DNA of 33,297 bases from Burkholderiales bacterium (lineage in GTDB: Bacteria; Pseudomonadota; Gammaproteobacteria; Burkholderiales; Burkholderiaceae_B). Below the pieces are notes generated by a model. The model did no database searches, had not been told where the DNA came from, and saw only the letters and a program-made list of their open reading frames with translations. This document shows, one piece after another, positions 8,231 through 15,777 of this stretch. The stretch covers positions 1 through 33,297 of the forward strand of contig JAJTEM010000029.1 of NCBI GenBank assembly GCA_021299735.1, written 5' to 3'. The number at the start of each line of letters is the position of its first letter. Position 1 is the first letter of the stretch. The position numbers and the translations under genes are program-made.

Positions 8231-9877
8231 ATGCGGACTTTTGATTACATCGTGGTAGGAGCGGGCACTGCAGGCGCTTTAATGGCCAATAGGCTTAGTG
8301 CCAACCCCAACAATTCAGTGTTGCTTTTGGAAGCTGGCGGTAAAGACAACTACCACTGGATCCACATTCCCGTGGGTTACCTGTATTGCATCGACAACCC
8401 CCGCACCGATTGGCGCTTTCGCACGGAACCCGATGCGGGTTTGAATGGCCGCGCCCTTATTTACCCGCGCGGTAAAACTTTGGGTGGTTGTTCCAGCATT
8501 AACGGCATGATCTACATGCGAGGCCAGGCCCGAGACTATGAAAGCTGGGCCGCCCAAACCGGCGATGAAGCCTGGAACTGGAACAATTGTTTGCAAGATT
8601 TTTTAACTCATGAAAGCAACTGGCGCTACGACAACCCGCATGCGGAATTGGCCGACGCAGACTTGCCGAGGTTTCACAGTGGCAAGGGCGAATGGCGAGT
8701 AGAAAAGCAGCGCCTGCGTTGGGAAATTCTGGAAGCATTTTCTCAAGCGGCGCAACAGGCCGGCATACCCGCAAGCGACGATTTCAATCGGGGTAATAAT
8801 TTTGGTGTGGGCTACTTTGAAGTGAACCAGCGTAGCGGCTGGCGGTGGAATACTTCGAAGGCTTTCTTGCGCCCAATCATGAAGCGCCCCAACTTAGCCG
8901 TATGGACCCAGGCGCAGGTAAAAAACCTGTTGATTGAACGCAATGCCAGTGGCGAACTGGTGTGCAACGGCGCGCGGGTGGTAAAGGACGGCGAAGAAGT
9001 GGCTGTGAAGTCCGTGCGCGAAACTGTGCTGTGTGCGGGCGCAATTGGCACGCCGCAAATTCTTGAGCTTTCCGGCATAGGGCAGGGTAGCCTGTTGCAG
9101 CAACACGGCGTTGAAGTGAAGCTAAACAAACCCGGCGTGGGTGCCAACCTGCAGGATCACCTTCAGATACGTGCTGTGTTCAAAGTGCAGGGCGTTAAAA
9201 CCCTGAACACCCTGGCCAACAACTGGTGGGGCAAAGCACAAATTGGCGTGGAATATGTATTCAAGCGCAGCGGCCCCATGAGCATGGCGCCCTCGCAACT
9301 GGGGGCTTTCACCAAAAGCAGTGCCGATCGCCCATACCCCAATATTCAATACCATGTGCAGCCGCTTAGCCTGCCTGCTTTTGGCCAGCCCCTGCACAAC
9401 TTCAATGCCTTTACGGCCAGTGTGTGCAACCTTAACCCCAGCAGCCGGGGTTCGGTGCACATTAAAAGCGGCAACTTCGATGAAGCACCGGCCATTGCAC
9501 CGAATTACCTCAGCACCGCTGAGGATCAAAAAGTGGCGGCCGATTCGATAAGGGTGACACGCAACATTGCACAGCAACCCGCATTGGCCAAGTACAAGCC
9601 TGAAGAGTTCAAGCCCGGTGTGGAATTTCAAACCGACGAGGAACTGGTGCGCTTGGCGGGCGATATTGCCACCACCATTTTTCACCCGGTGGGCACGGCA
9701 AAAATGGGCGCGGCCAACGACCCGGCAGCGGTTGTGGATTCACGCTTGCGCGTAATTGGCGTGAAGCATTTGCGAATTGCAGACGCCAGCGTTATGCCCA
9801 CCATTACTAGTGGTAACACCAATAGCCCCACGCTGATGATTGCCGAGAAAGCGGCAAGGTGGATACTCGAAGGCTGA
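8231..9877 (+). CDS. GMC-family FAD-dependent oxidoreductase (choline/alcohol dehydrogenase-like)
   Basis: GMC enzymes oxidise alcohols, choline or similar substrates with FAD as cofactor. The N-terminus has the dinucleotide fold (DYIVVGAGTAGALMANRLS). Then come the GMC signature 1 block (PRGKTLGGCSSINGMIYMRG), signature 2 (GAIGTPQILELSGIG), the FHPVGTAKMG block with the likely catalytic His, and the C-terminal DASVMPTITSGNTNSPTLMIAEKA block. The 548 residues match the family. An upstream in-frame ATG at 8165 would add 22 residues before the FAD strand; I prefer the ATG at 8231 because the FAD fold starts immediately after it. The substrate cannot be read from the sequence. It is followed after 35 bases by a small S4-domain gene, so the two may share a transcript. 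Confidence 0.9.
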   Translation: MRTFDYIVVGAGTAGALMANRLSANPNNSVLLLEAGGKDNYHWIHIPVGYLYCIDNPRTDWRFRTEPDAGLNGRALIYPRGKTLGGCSSINGMIYMRGQARDYESWAAQTGDEAWNWNNCLQDFLTHESNWRYDNPHAELADADLPRFHSGKGEWRVEKQRLRWEILEAFSQAAQQAGIPASDDFNRGNNFGVGYFEVNQRSGWRWNTSKAFLRPIMKRPNLAVWTQAQVKNLLIERNASGELVCNGARVVKDGEEVAVKSVRETVLCAGAIGTPQILELSGIGQGSLLQQHGVEVKLNKPGVGANLQDHLQIRAVFKVQGVKTLNTLANNWWGKAQIGVEYVFKRSGPMSMAPSQLGAFTKSSADRPYPNIQYHVQPLSLPAFGQPLHNFNAFTASVCNLNPSSRGSVHIKSGNFDEAPAIAPNYLSTAEDQKVAADSIRVTRNIAQQPALAKYKPEEFKPGVEFQTDEELVRLAGDIATTIFHPVGTAKMGAANDPAAVVDSRLRVIGVKHLRIADASVMPTITSGNTNSPTLMIAEKAARWILEG

Positions 9878-9912
9878 TACACTTCGGCCATTGATTACTA
9901 GGATATTGCGCG

Positions 9913-10125
9913 ATGAACGAAGTCATCATCAACAAAGAACCCGTCGAGCTGTACAAAATCCTGAAATTTCAGGGTTTACTGTCCAGTGGCGGCGAAGCCA
10001 AGAATGTGATTGCCGATGGCCATGTGTTGGTCAATGGTCAAATTGAAACCCAGAAGCGCAAGAAAATTGTGGGTGGCGATGTAATTGAGTTTGACGGTGT
10101 GAAGTACACAGTTAAACTGGGGTAA
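9913..10125 (+). CDS. YbcJ-like S4-domain RNA-binding protein
   Basis: A 70-residue protein made of a single S4-like RNA-binding domain. The S4 hallmarks are LYKILKFQGLLSSGGEAKNVIADGHVLVNG followed by the QKRKKIVGGDVIEFDG turn. It matches the length and layout of the E. coli YbcJ family, small S4-fold proteins thought to bind RNA; their cellular role is not settled. It lies between the GMC gene and the DCC1-Coq7 fusion on the same strand, with short gaps, and may be co-transcribed. The neighbours give no functional hint. Confidence 0.88.
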   Translation: MNEVIINKEPVELYKILKFQGLLSSGGEAKNVIADGHVLVNGQIETQKRKKIVGGDVIEFDGVKYTVKLG

Positions 10126-10166
10126 TCATTTTATTCCAAAGCGGTTTCAATCAAGGCAGTACGGTC

Positions 10167-11081
10167 ATGGCAGTAAAAGACCAACAAGTTGTAAATCAAT
10201 CCCAGTGTGTTGAGGTGTATTTCGACGGCTCATGCCCCATGTGCCGCCGTGAAATCGCGGTGTATCAAAACATCACACCCGATCAACCCATCTCCTGGAT
10301 TGATGTATCAAAGCCTGAAACTCAGCTTCCGCAGGGGCAATCCAAAGAACAACTCATGGCGCGCTTTCACACGCGCACGGCGCAAGGCGAATTGCTGAAT
10401 GGTGCTGCGGCCTTTGTGCATGTTTGGGCCCAGCTGCCGGGTTGGCGTGTTTTGGCTTGGCTGGCCAAAGTGCCGGGCATGTTGTGGTTTATGGAAAAGG
10501 CGTATAACGGCTTTTTGCCCGTGCGCCCAGCCATTCAACGATTCATTTTGAAATTCGACACCAGCCATTTGCCGCCTGGTTTGGTGGCCGACATTCGCAC
10601 CGACCACGCCGGTGAAACCGGGGCAGTGTGGATTTACAAAGGCATTCTGGCGGTGTCGCGCATTGAAGAAATTCGCGCATTTGCCAGTGAACACCTGCAA
10701 ACTGAACAGCGCCATTTGAAGGCCATGAATGAGCTTTTGCCCGTGTTCAGGCGTAGCTGGCTGTTGGTGCCCTGGCGCATTGCAGGCTTTATTACAGGTG
10801 CTTTGCCAGCAATGTTTGGCCCTGTTGCGGTGTACCGAACTATTGCGGCAGTGGAAACCTTCGTGAATCTGCATTACCAGGAACAAATCGAGAAACTGAA
10901 TGTTTTGGGTACTCACCAGGAACTGCGATCTCAATTGATCGAATTTCAGCTGGATGAATGCGCACACCGGGACGAGGCGGCCTCAAAAACAACAAAGCCC
11001 GGCGGAGTTATCGTCAGGCTTTGGGTGAGTGCGGTGGGTACGGGTTCCAAAGTAGCTGTTACCCTGGCGCGTTTTATTTGA
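10167..11081 (+). CDS. DCC1 thiol-disulfide domain fused to Coq7 demethoxyubiquinone hydroxylase
   Basis: Coq7 is a membrane-associated di-iron monooxygenase that hydroxylates 2-polyprenyl-3-methyl-6-methoxybenzoquinol in ubiquinone synthesis. Residues 130-304 carry the family and its likely iron ligands: Glu149 in HAGETG, Glu179 and His182 in TEQRHL, Glu229 in AVETFVNLHY, and Glu263 with His266 in DECAHRDEA. The 30-residue step from the first to the second ligand is that of the human protein. Residues 14-125 form a separate DCC1 (DUF393) domain, beginning VEVYFDGSCPMC with a CxxC at Cys23 and Cys26, a thioredoxin-like module. I did not expect this fusion; the redox pair might supply or sense reductant (inference). 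A weak ribosome site (CAAGGCAG) precedes the ATG. Confidence 0.88.
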   Translation: MAVKDQQVVNQSQCVEVYFDGSCPMCRREIAVYQNITPDQPISWIDVSKPETQLPQGQSKEQLMARFHTRTAQGELLNGAAAFVHVWAQLPGWRVLAWLAKVPGMLWFMEKAYNGFLPVRPAIQRFILKFDTSHLPPGLVADIRTDHAGETGAVWIYKGILAVSRIEEIRAFASEHLQTEQRHLKAMNELLPVFRRSWLLVPWRIAGFITGALPAMFGPVAVYRTIAAVETFVNLHYQEQIEKLNVLGTHQELRSQLIEFQLDECAHRDEAASKTTKPGGVIVRLWVSAVGTGSKVAVTLARFI

Positions 11082-11106
11082 AAGGTTTAGCCGATTAATT
11101 ATCCAA

Positions 11107-11134
11107 TTAATTGGCTAATTAGTTGGCCAATTAA
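11107..11134. terminator. AT-rich palindrome between convergent genes
   Basis: TTAATTGGC at 11107-11115 pairs perfectly with GCCAATTAA at 11126-11134, and the second arm covers the stop codon of the desaturase gene. It lies in a 12-base tandem pattern (AATTAATTGGCT, AATTAGTTGGCC, AATTAAGCAGCC). It could serve as a bidirectional terminator; it lacks a clean T-run. Confidence 0.45.
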
Positions 11135-12294
11135 GCAGCCAGTGCCGGGTTTTGTACTTGGCGAATCAAGGCTTGCAAACGCTTACGCTGAAGGCGCATT
11201 TCAATTTCCATGGCCTTGAATTTCAATTTGTACGCCGCCAGGGTTTCGCCGTTTTTAATGGCGTTTTTGGTGTCTTGGTACCAGGCTTCTTTCAGTTTTG
11301 CCCAATCTTGCAAAGCCTTGCTGTAGTGCTCATATTCTTGGGCCAGGCGGGCTTTCATGGCTTCCACATGCGCATGCATGGCGGTGGGCTGTGCCTGCAT
11401 TTTTTCTTCGGCGCGTTTGAATTGCATCGCAATGCGCGCTTTTTCAATTGCAAACTTGTCACAGCGCTTCAGGTTCTTGGTCAGGCCCAGATATGACAAA
11501 CCAGCGATTAGCCATTTGGTGGGGTCAATGTGATACCACTTGATGCCATTGCGGTAGTCGTACTGAAACAGGTGGTGGTAATTGTGATAACCCTCACCGT
11601 AGGTGAAAATTGCCAGGAAATCGTTGTCGCGCGCCGTGTTTTCATCGGTGTAGGGGCGGCGGCCCCAAATATGCGCCAGTGAATTGATAAAGAAGGTGGT
11701 TTGGTGGCACCACACCAAGCGGGCCAGGCCGCCCAGCAGTACTACACCCCACAAGTCGCCTACCAACAAGCCCAAAACCACGGGCAAACCGAAGTTGATA
11801 CCCAAAGCCAAGGCTGTGTAGTGTTTGTGTTGGAACATGACCAAAGGGTCTTTCAACAGGTCAGGGGCGTTGCTGAAGTCTTCTTTGCCTGATTCATATT
11901 TACGAATCATCCAGCCCATGTGCGAAAACCAAAAACCGCGCTTGGCGGAATAGGGGTCGTGCTCTGTGTCGTCCACATGGCGATGGTGTGTGCGGTGGCC
12001 CGAAGCCCAAATCAAAACACTGTTTTGTACCGCCATGGTGCCAAAGAACATCAATACAAAGCGAACCGACCAGTGCGCTTCATACGTGCGGTGGGCCCAC
12101 AGGCGGTGGTAACCGGCCGTAATTGAAATGCCATTCAGGATTGCCAACACCACGAAAGACACCCATGCGGCGGTGCTGTAGTCGTTGAACCAAGCGTAAG
12201 CTGGTACAAGGATTAATGCAGCGATAGAGGTTCCAAACAGGGTGATTGCGCCGGGCCAGTGGATGGGGCTGTTGGGGTCAACTCGAGTGGTCAT
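11131..12294 (-). CDS. Acyl-CoA/acyl-lipid delta-9-type fatty-acid desaturase
   Basis: A membrane di-iron desaturase that introduces a cis double bond into fatty acyl chains, used to keep membranes fluid. The three histidine boxes are present: HRLWAH (63-68), HRTHH (100-104) and HNYHH (237-241), plus an extra NSLAH motif near 204-208. Hydrophobic pairs lie around 17-57, 74-95 and 160-195. The core ends near residue 285. The last ~90 residues are charged and helical (many Lys, Glu, Gln, Ala), probably a coiled coil, and are unusual for the family. No good ribosome site is seen before the ATG at 12294, so the exact start may shift. It is convergent with the Coq7 fusion. Confidence 0.92.
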   Translation of the reverse strand: MTTRVDPNSPIHWPGAITLFGTSIAALILVPAYAWFNDYSTAAWVSFVVLAILNGISITAGYHRLWAHRTYEAHWSVRFVLMFFGTMAVQNSVLIWASGHRTHHRHVDDTEHDPYSAKRGFWFSHMGWMIRKYESGKEDFSNAPDLLKDPLVMFQHKHYTALALGINFGLPVVLGLLVGDLWGVVLLGGLARLVWCHQTTFFINSLAHIWGRRPYTDENTARDNDFLAIFTYGEGYHNYHHLFQYDYRNGIKWYHIDPTKWLIAGLSYLGLTKNLKRCDKFAIEKARIAMQFKRAEEKMQAQPTAMHAHVEAMKARLAQEYEHYSKALQDWAKLKEAWYQDTKNAIKNGETLAAYKLKFKAMEIEMRLQRKRLQALIRQVQNPALAA

Positions 12295-12472
12295 TGAAGG
12301 TTGGTTTTTACCAGTTGGTTCAAAGGATGATGAATCATACTGATTCTTGGCCCCTGCATGAACCTCAATTTAAATATTTAATAATTGTTGTTAATTGTTG
12401 AGGTACAGCCGCAACGAATTCGTGAACTGCGAAGCGGCTGAAGTTTACATTTGTGCACTGAGTTTTGAAAAA
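12295..12472. promoter_or_regulatory. AT-rich leader upstream of desaturase with long inverted repeat
   Basis: This gap is downstream of rdgC and upstream of the desaturase, both on the minus strand. ACCTCAA (12362-12368) and TTGAGGT (12398-12404) flank a very AT-rich loop of 29 bases. A second stem, CAGCCGC/GCGGCTG (12406-12440), lies just beyond rdgC and may end its transcript. Promoter assignment is inference. Confidence 0.4.
12406..12440 (-). terminator. Stem-loop after rdgC
   Basis: CAGCCGC (12406-12412) pairs with GCGGCTG (12434-12440) around a 21-base loop that itself contains CGAATTCG. It lies 33 bases beyond the rdgC stop. On the minus strand it is followed by AT-rich DNA but no clear T-run, so the call is tentative. 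Confidence 0.4.
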
Positions 12473-13387
12473 TCAGGCGGCTAGTTGTGAATTCGCGCCA
12501 GTCAGCTCACCACCCAGAATATCGATCAAGCCAGGAATCAGCTTTCGCAGTTCACCAGTCATCAGTGCAAAGTCGGAATCGAACGCATCATCATCTGCGC
12601 TCAAAGCGGCTTGTTCCTTGATTACATCCAAAGGTGCTACCCGCTTTACTTGCAGGTTTTCATGCAACACGAAGGAAACTTTGTCAGCCCAGGTCATGGC
12701 CAGCTTGGTTACGTCTTTGCCGCCCTTGATGTGTTTTGCAATTTCCTCGGCTTCTAGCGAGTGTTTCACATAGCGCACGGTGGCCGCCTGTTCTCCACGG
12801 CTTTTCAGTTCGCAGTCTTGGTCGATCGTGAAGGGCGGTGGGTTGTCATTCTCGGCCAGCCAGGCGGTCATGGCCACGGTGGGCGAGGTTTTGGTTTTTA
12901 CCAATGCCATGGCCACGCCTTCAACACTTTTCATTAACATGCCCACCAATTCGTCGGCTTTGGCCGGGCTTGCGGCATCAATCACCAGCCATTTTCCATC
13001 GGTGTCTATCCAGGCGTTAATGCGGCTGCGAATGGCGAAAGCTCTCGGTAGCAGCTCGTCGGTTACGGCCTCTTTAATCTCTTTCATTTGCTTTCGGCCT
13101 GGCTTGTAGCCCTCGCGTTCTTCAATTTCAGCGGCGCGCGCCTTGGTAAATTGATTAATCACCGTGCTGGGCAGCAGCTTTTTTTCCAGCCCAAGGGAAA
13201 TCAGCAATTGTTTGCCGCTTTTGTGTACAAATGGCTCGCCCTCGGCTTTGGGCGCAATCCAGCCCCGTGTTTGTAAATCCATGCCACCGCAGGCTTGCAG
13301 GGCCTGTTTGGCCAGCTTGTCTTCCAGCGATTCGGGTGTTTCTTCCCACTTGGTAAGGCGAAAGATGAACAGGTTTTTAAACCACAT
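12473..13387 (-). CDS. rdgC: Recombination-associated protein RdgC
   Basis: RdgC is a ring-shaped DNA-binding protein that limits RecA action and is linked to replication fork integrity; in Neisseria it affects pilin antigenic variation. The 304 residues match the family length. The N-terminus (MWFKNLFIFRLT), the GWIAP block, the segment LLPSTVINQFTKARAAEIEEREG with the conserved region KPGRKQMKEIKEAVTDELLPRAF, the INAWIDT strand and the late ADKVSFVLHENLQVKRV block are typical. The ATG at 13387 is preceded by GAGTAAAGCC. It stands alone on the minus strand, divergent from small genes on the plus strand. Confidence 0.94.
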   Translation of the reverse strand: MWFKNLFIFRLTKWEETPESLEDKLAKQALQACGGMDLQTRGWIAPKAEGEPFVHKSGKQLLISLGLEKKLLPSTVINQFTKARAAEIEEREGYKPGRKQMKEIKEAVTDELLPRAFAIRSRINAWIDTDGKWLVIDAASPAKADELVGMLMKSVEGVAMALVKTKTSPTVAMTAWLAENDNPPPFTIDQDCELKSRGEQAATVRYVKHSLEAEEIAKHIKGGKDVTKLAMTWADKVSFVLHENLQVKRVAPLDVIKEQAALSADDDAFDSDFALMTGELRKLIPGLIDILGGELTGANSQLAA

Positions 13388-13448
13388 GGCTTTACTCTAT
13401 GAAATGGAAAAAGGGTTGGAAGTGTAACGCATTCGGTGGGTTAGCGAC

Positions 13449-13583
13449 TTGATCAGGATTGCAGGGGGCAGCGATTGTTTTCCGGAACTGGCCTACAAAG
13501 CCTGGGTAAAAAACCGAATTATCGCCGACAGCGCTGAAATTATCAGGTTGTGGCACACCCGCCAGCGCCGTAAGTACTTGTAA
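13449..13583 (+). CDS. Possible small ORF with TTG start
   Basis: An open frame of 44 residues runs from a TTG at 13449 to TAA at 13581-13583. It encodes a compact, coding-like peptide (GSDCFPELAYKAWVKNRI, then SAEIIRLWHTRQRRKYL) rich in aromatic and basic residues, unlike random translation. GGTGGG lies about nine bases before the TTG. I do not recognise it, and no ATG or GTG is available in the frame after the stop at 13426. It may be a small protein or a remnant of a longer gene. Confidence 0.28.
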   Translation: MIRIAGGSDCFPELAYKAWVKNRIIADSAEIIRLWHTRQRRKYL

Positions 13584-13633
13584 TTTTGTACAGAAGTTGT
13601 AATGTTAAGTACCAAGGTGCAGAGGAACGCCAC

Positions 13634-13891
13634 ATGAACCCACTTAACCCGACTAAGCCAATGTTAGCTAAACGCATATTGGCCGTGATTTTTACCATGG
13701 TGGCTATTTTTGTGATTAGCTTTTGTGCCGCGGTAATGTCGATTATCTACATGCATGCCGATGAAAACGGCATGGTGCCAAGGGCTTTTTCGTTGAGTAA
13801 TCAGTTGTCTCAACCCGTTATTACCATACTGCCGCCCCAGCACCCAGGCCCCAACATGCCTAACCAGAAAACACCAAGCTACAACATTTAA
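13634..13891 (+). CDS. Small single-pass membrane protein
   Basis: An 85-residue protein that I do not recognise. A short basic N-terminus (MNPLNPTKPMLAKR) is followed by one strong hydrophobic helix (ILAVIFTMVAIFVISFCAAVM) near residues 15-37, then a polar, Pro-rich tail (LPPQHPGPNMPNQK). It is probably an inner-membrane protein with its tail outside (inference). The ATG at 13634 is chosen over an upstream one at 13586 because GAGGAACGCC precedes it and the extra residues look noncoding. Its stop overlaps by four bases the stop of the convergent hypothetical gene. Confidence 0.6.
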   Translation: MNPLNPTKPMLAKRILAVIFTMVAIFVISFCAAVMSIIYMHADENGMVPRAFSLSNQLSQPVITILPPQHPGPNMPNQKTPSYNI

Positions 13892-14502
13892 AAAACAATC
13901 CGCTCAGGGTGCGGGCCTATTTCATGTCGATTGGGTTGGGCATCCAGAATTTTTACCCGTTCAGGATCAAAGCTGGCAATAAAGTGATGCTTGCCCTCGG
14001 GTGTGGTTGTGAAGGTCACAGGGTGCACCAGCACCGAGCATTGCAGCAGATCGAACACCAGGGGCAGATGCTCAGGGCATTCCGGCATGAAGCGAAAAGG
14101 TTTGCGCCAATCAATTTCGCCTTCGGGAAGTTTTTTGAATGCACTACAGGCGCGGTAAATGTCGGCAACCTCCGACACAATCTCTTTCGATACGCGTGAC
14201 AAATTCACAAACTGCGTGCCACTTTTTTCACCCAAGTCTTCAAGGTGAACTACGCCGGGTTTGCGAGGTGTTTCAATGCCCACGGTGATTGTGGCCGTTG
14301 AAAAGTAGTGGCCTGCTTTTTGAGCCTGCGACAACAGTTCACCCAAGGCCATGTAAGCATTGCGGTTTCCGTACAGGGCATTGAAGTAGTTCTTCGGTAT
14401 GCGACCTGCCACAGGCAATTTGTAGTCTGACAGTTTCAACTGGCTGGGTGGGGCCTTGGGGCTACTCCAAACAGCAATCAGTTTGACCTCGGTGTAATCC
14501 AT
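13888..14502 (-). CDS. Uncharacterised 204-residue protein
   Basis: I do not recognise this soluble protein. It starts MDYTEVKLIAVWSSPKAPPSQLKLSDY, has no signal peptide or membrane helix, and carries aromatic-rich segments (PKNYFNALYGNRNAYMALGELL) and a C-terminal half with alternating strands (LVHPVTFTTTPEGKHHFIASFD). Its start is ten bases after the stop of the HTH-like gene, so the two are probably one operon and may act together. No ribosome site is obvious, which fits translational coupling. No mobile-element, toxin or nuclease motif is visible. Confidence 0.65.
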   Translation of the reverse strand: MDYTEVKLIAVWSSPKAPPSQLKLSDYKLPVAGRIPKNYFNALYGNRNAYMALGELLSQAQKAGHYFSTATITVGIETPRKPGVVHLEDLGEKSGTQFVNLSRVSKEIVSEVADIYRACSAFKKLPEGEIDWRKPFRFMPECPEHLPLVFDLLQCSVLVHPVTFTTTPEGKHHFIASFDPERVKILDAQPNRHEIGPHPERIVF

Positions 14503-14512
14503 GTTTCGTTCA

Positions 14513-15091
14513 TCACGCCATGTGTTTGTATTTAAGTGGATACTTCTGAATCAACAACTTCACTGCGTCTACATCCTCAAGCGGTGGCACCACATTGCGT
14601 GCCCTGTATTCCTGGTGAACAATGTCCAACCACAAGTAGCAAACTTCAGGCTCTTCCATTCCGCTGGCAAGCATGTGGTGCAGCCTTTCCAGCACAATTC
14701 CCACTTGCGGTGTCGCATTACCTGAGCCACTTAACCACCGGTAACCAGAACCAGCGCTGCGACCCAACAATTGGCCAAAGGTACTCTCGGTGACCTTGGC
14801 TTTTCCGAACACCCTTTGAAACATCTTGTAAGTGTCTTCCAGGCTTAGTTCGTTGTTCAGCGGAACCAATGATTCATGGGTTTCGTACAACCTCAAAATT
14901 AAAGCGACCGTGGTGTCTAGCAGCTCATCGCTCGAGCTTCCCTCGGGCGGGCGAACAATTAAATTAAATTTTGCTTGGGTACTGATACCAAACAAGGCAC
15001 ACATTTTGGACACGGTTAACCCGTATTTCTGCTTGAACAGGTTTAGGTACGCACCTGTGCGTGGCTTGTTTTTATTGTTAATTTGAGGCAT
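14513..15091 (-). CDS. HTH-like protein of unknown role, possible regulator
   Basis: This 192-residue protein begins MPQINNKNKPRTGAYLNLFKQKYGLTVSKMCALFGISTQAKFNLIV. The segment LTVSKMCALFGISTQAKFN looks like a helix-turn-helix, and a second one may lie at ESTFGQLLGRSAGSGYRWLSG, as in phage-type or XRE-like regulators. The rest is helical. A frame open to 15181 would use a GTG and add 30 residues unlike the rest; I choose the ATG at 15091, though its ribosome site is weak. It heads a two-gene operon with the 204-residue protein. Inverted repeats (15106-15120) and a related half-site lie upstream, which fits self-regulation. I would call it a regulator with modest confidence only. Confidence 0.5.
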   Translation of the reverse strand: MPQINNKNKPRTGAYLNLFKQKYGLTVSKMCALFGISTQAKFNLIVRPPEGSSSDELLDTTVALILRLYETHESLVPLNNELSLEDTYKMFQRVFGKAKVTESTFGQLLGRSAGSGYRWLSGSGNATPQVGIVLERLHHMLASGMEEPEVCYLWLDIVHQEYRARNVVPPLEDVDAVKLLIQKYPLKYKHMA

Positions 15092-15105
15092 GGCACGTGA
15101 TAAAG

Positions 15106-15120
15106 CAATCTTGTAGATTG
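15106..15120. promoter_or_regulatory. Perfect inverted repeat upstream of the HTH-like gene
   Basis: CAATCT-TGT-AGATTG is a 6-3-6 palindrome 15 bases upstream of the HTH gene start. A related site with CAATCTT followed by ACATGTC lies at about 15187-15202. Their spacing fits operators bound by a dimeric HTH protein; this is inference. Confidence 0.45.
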
Positions 15121-15244
15121 GTAATGATACGGAATCAGGAGCTTGAAATTGTAACTTCAGTAAAAAATAATTATTTAACACAAATGGACAATCTTACATG
15201 TCACTTTTTGTGTGATTTTATTTTGTTTAAGTAACTGAATTTAA

Positions 15245-15775
15245 TCACTTTTTTGAATGCCATTGGGTTGCGTAATCGCGAATGTCGAAATGCACATGGC
15301 TTGCGTAAACACCAACCCCCCCGAATGCGGGATACTGTAGTGTTTTAGCCAATTGATCAATATTCACACCAATTGGTTTAATGTCCATGGCGAAAAACTG
15401 CCCGCTCGCGTCGGGCAAATGGCGAGAATTCCGGGCTGCACCTTCAACAATCGAATTGGTGTGTTGTGTTCGCAAACCCGAAGTAATTTCAAATACTGTG
15501 TAACTATGGTGTTCAGCCAAAACAACTTGAGCCCATGCTGCAAGCAATAACATTTCAACGTTGGGTGCGCCTACTTGATTGGCTCGAATATCGCGAAGCA
15601 TCCAGGCAGCGGTGCGATAACCGTCGGGTGTACTGAAATCAATTTGAAAGCGGTCCTGGCCGCGTTGAATATCCAGCAGGGTAAAGCTTGGAGCTTGTTT
15701 AGCCCACGCCAGTTTATCCAAGTGTGCCATCAGCGAAACTGAACTTGCTGCAGCAAGAAACTGTCGCCTGTTCAT
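15245..15775 (-). CDS. Exported M15/DUF882-type peptidoglycan peptidase
   Basis: DUF882/M15 enzymes are zinc D,D-peptidases or related hydrolases acting on murein. The 176-residue protein has a Tat-like signal (MNRRQFLAAASSVSLMA) and M15 motifs: SGLRT near 99-103, His119 and Asp131 in the SxH...D zinc motif, and HVHFD with His162 and Asp164. The His-to-Asp distance is longer than the usual SxHxxGxAxD spacing, an insertion of about five residues. The first start available (TTG at 15781) overlaps the pilV stop; the ATG at 15775 is better and gives the signal peptide directly. It ends the pilus operon and may open the wall for pilus assembly, where R64 has the transglycosylase PilT (inference). 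Confidence 0.85.
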   Translation of the reverse strand: MNRRQFLAAASSVSLMAHLDKLAWAKQAPSFTLLDIQRGQDRFQIDFSTPDGYRTAAWMLRDIRANQVGAPNVEMLLLAAWAQVVLAEHHSYTVFEITSGLRTQHTNSIVEGAARNSRHLPDASGQFFAMDIKPIGVNIDQLAKTLQYPAFGGVGVYASHVHFDIRDYATQWHSKK

Positions 15776-15777
15776 GA

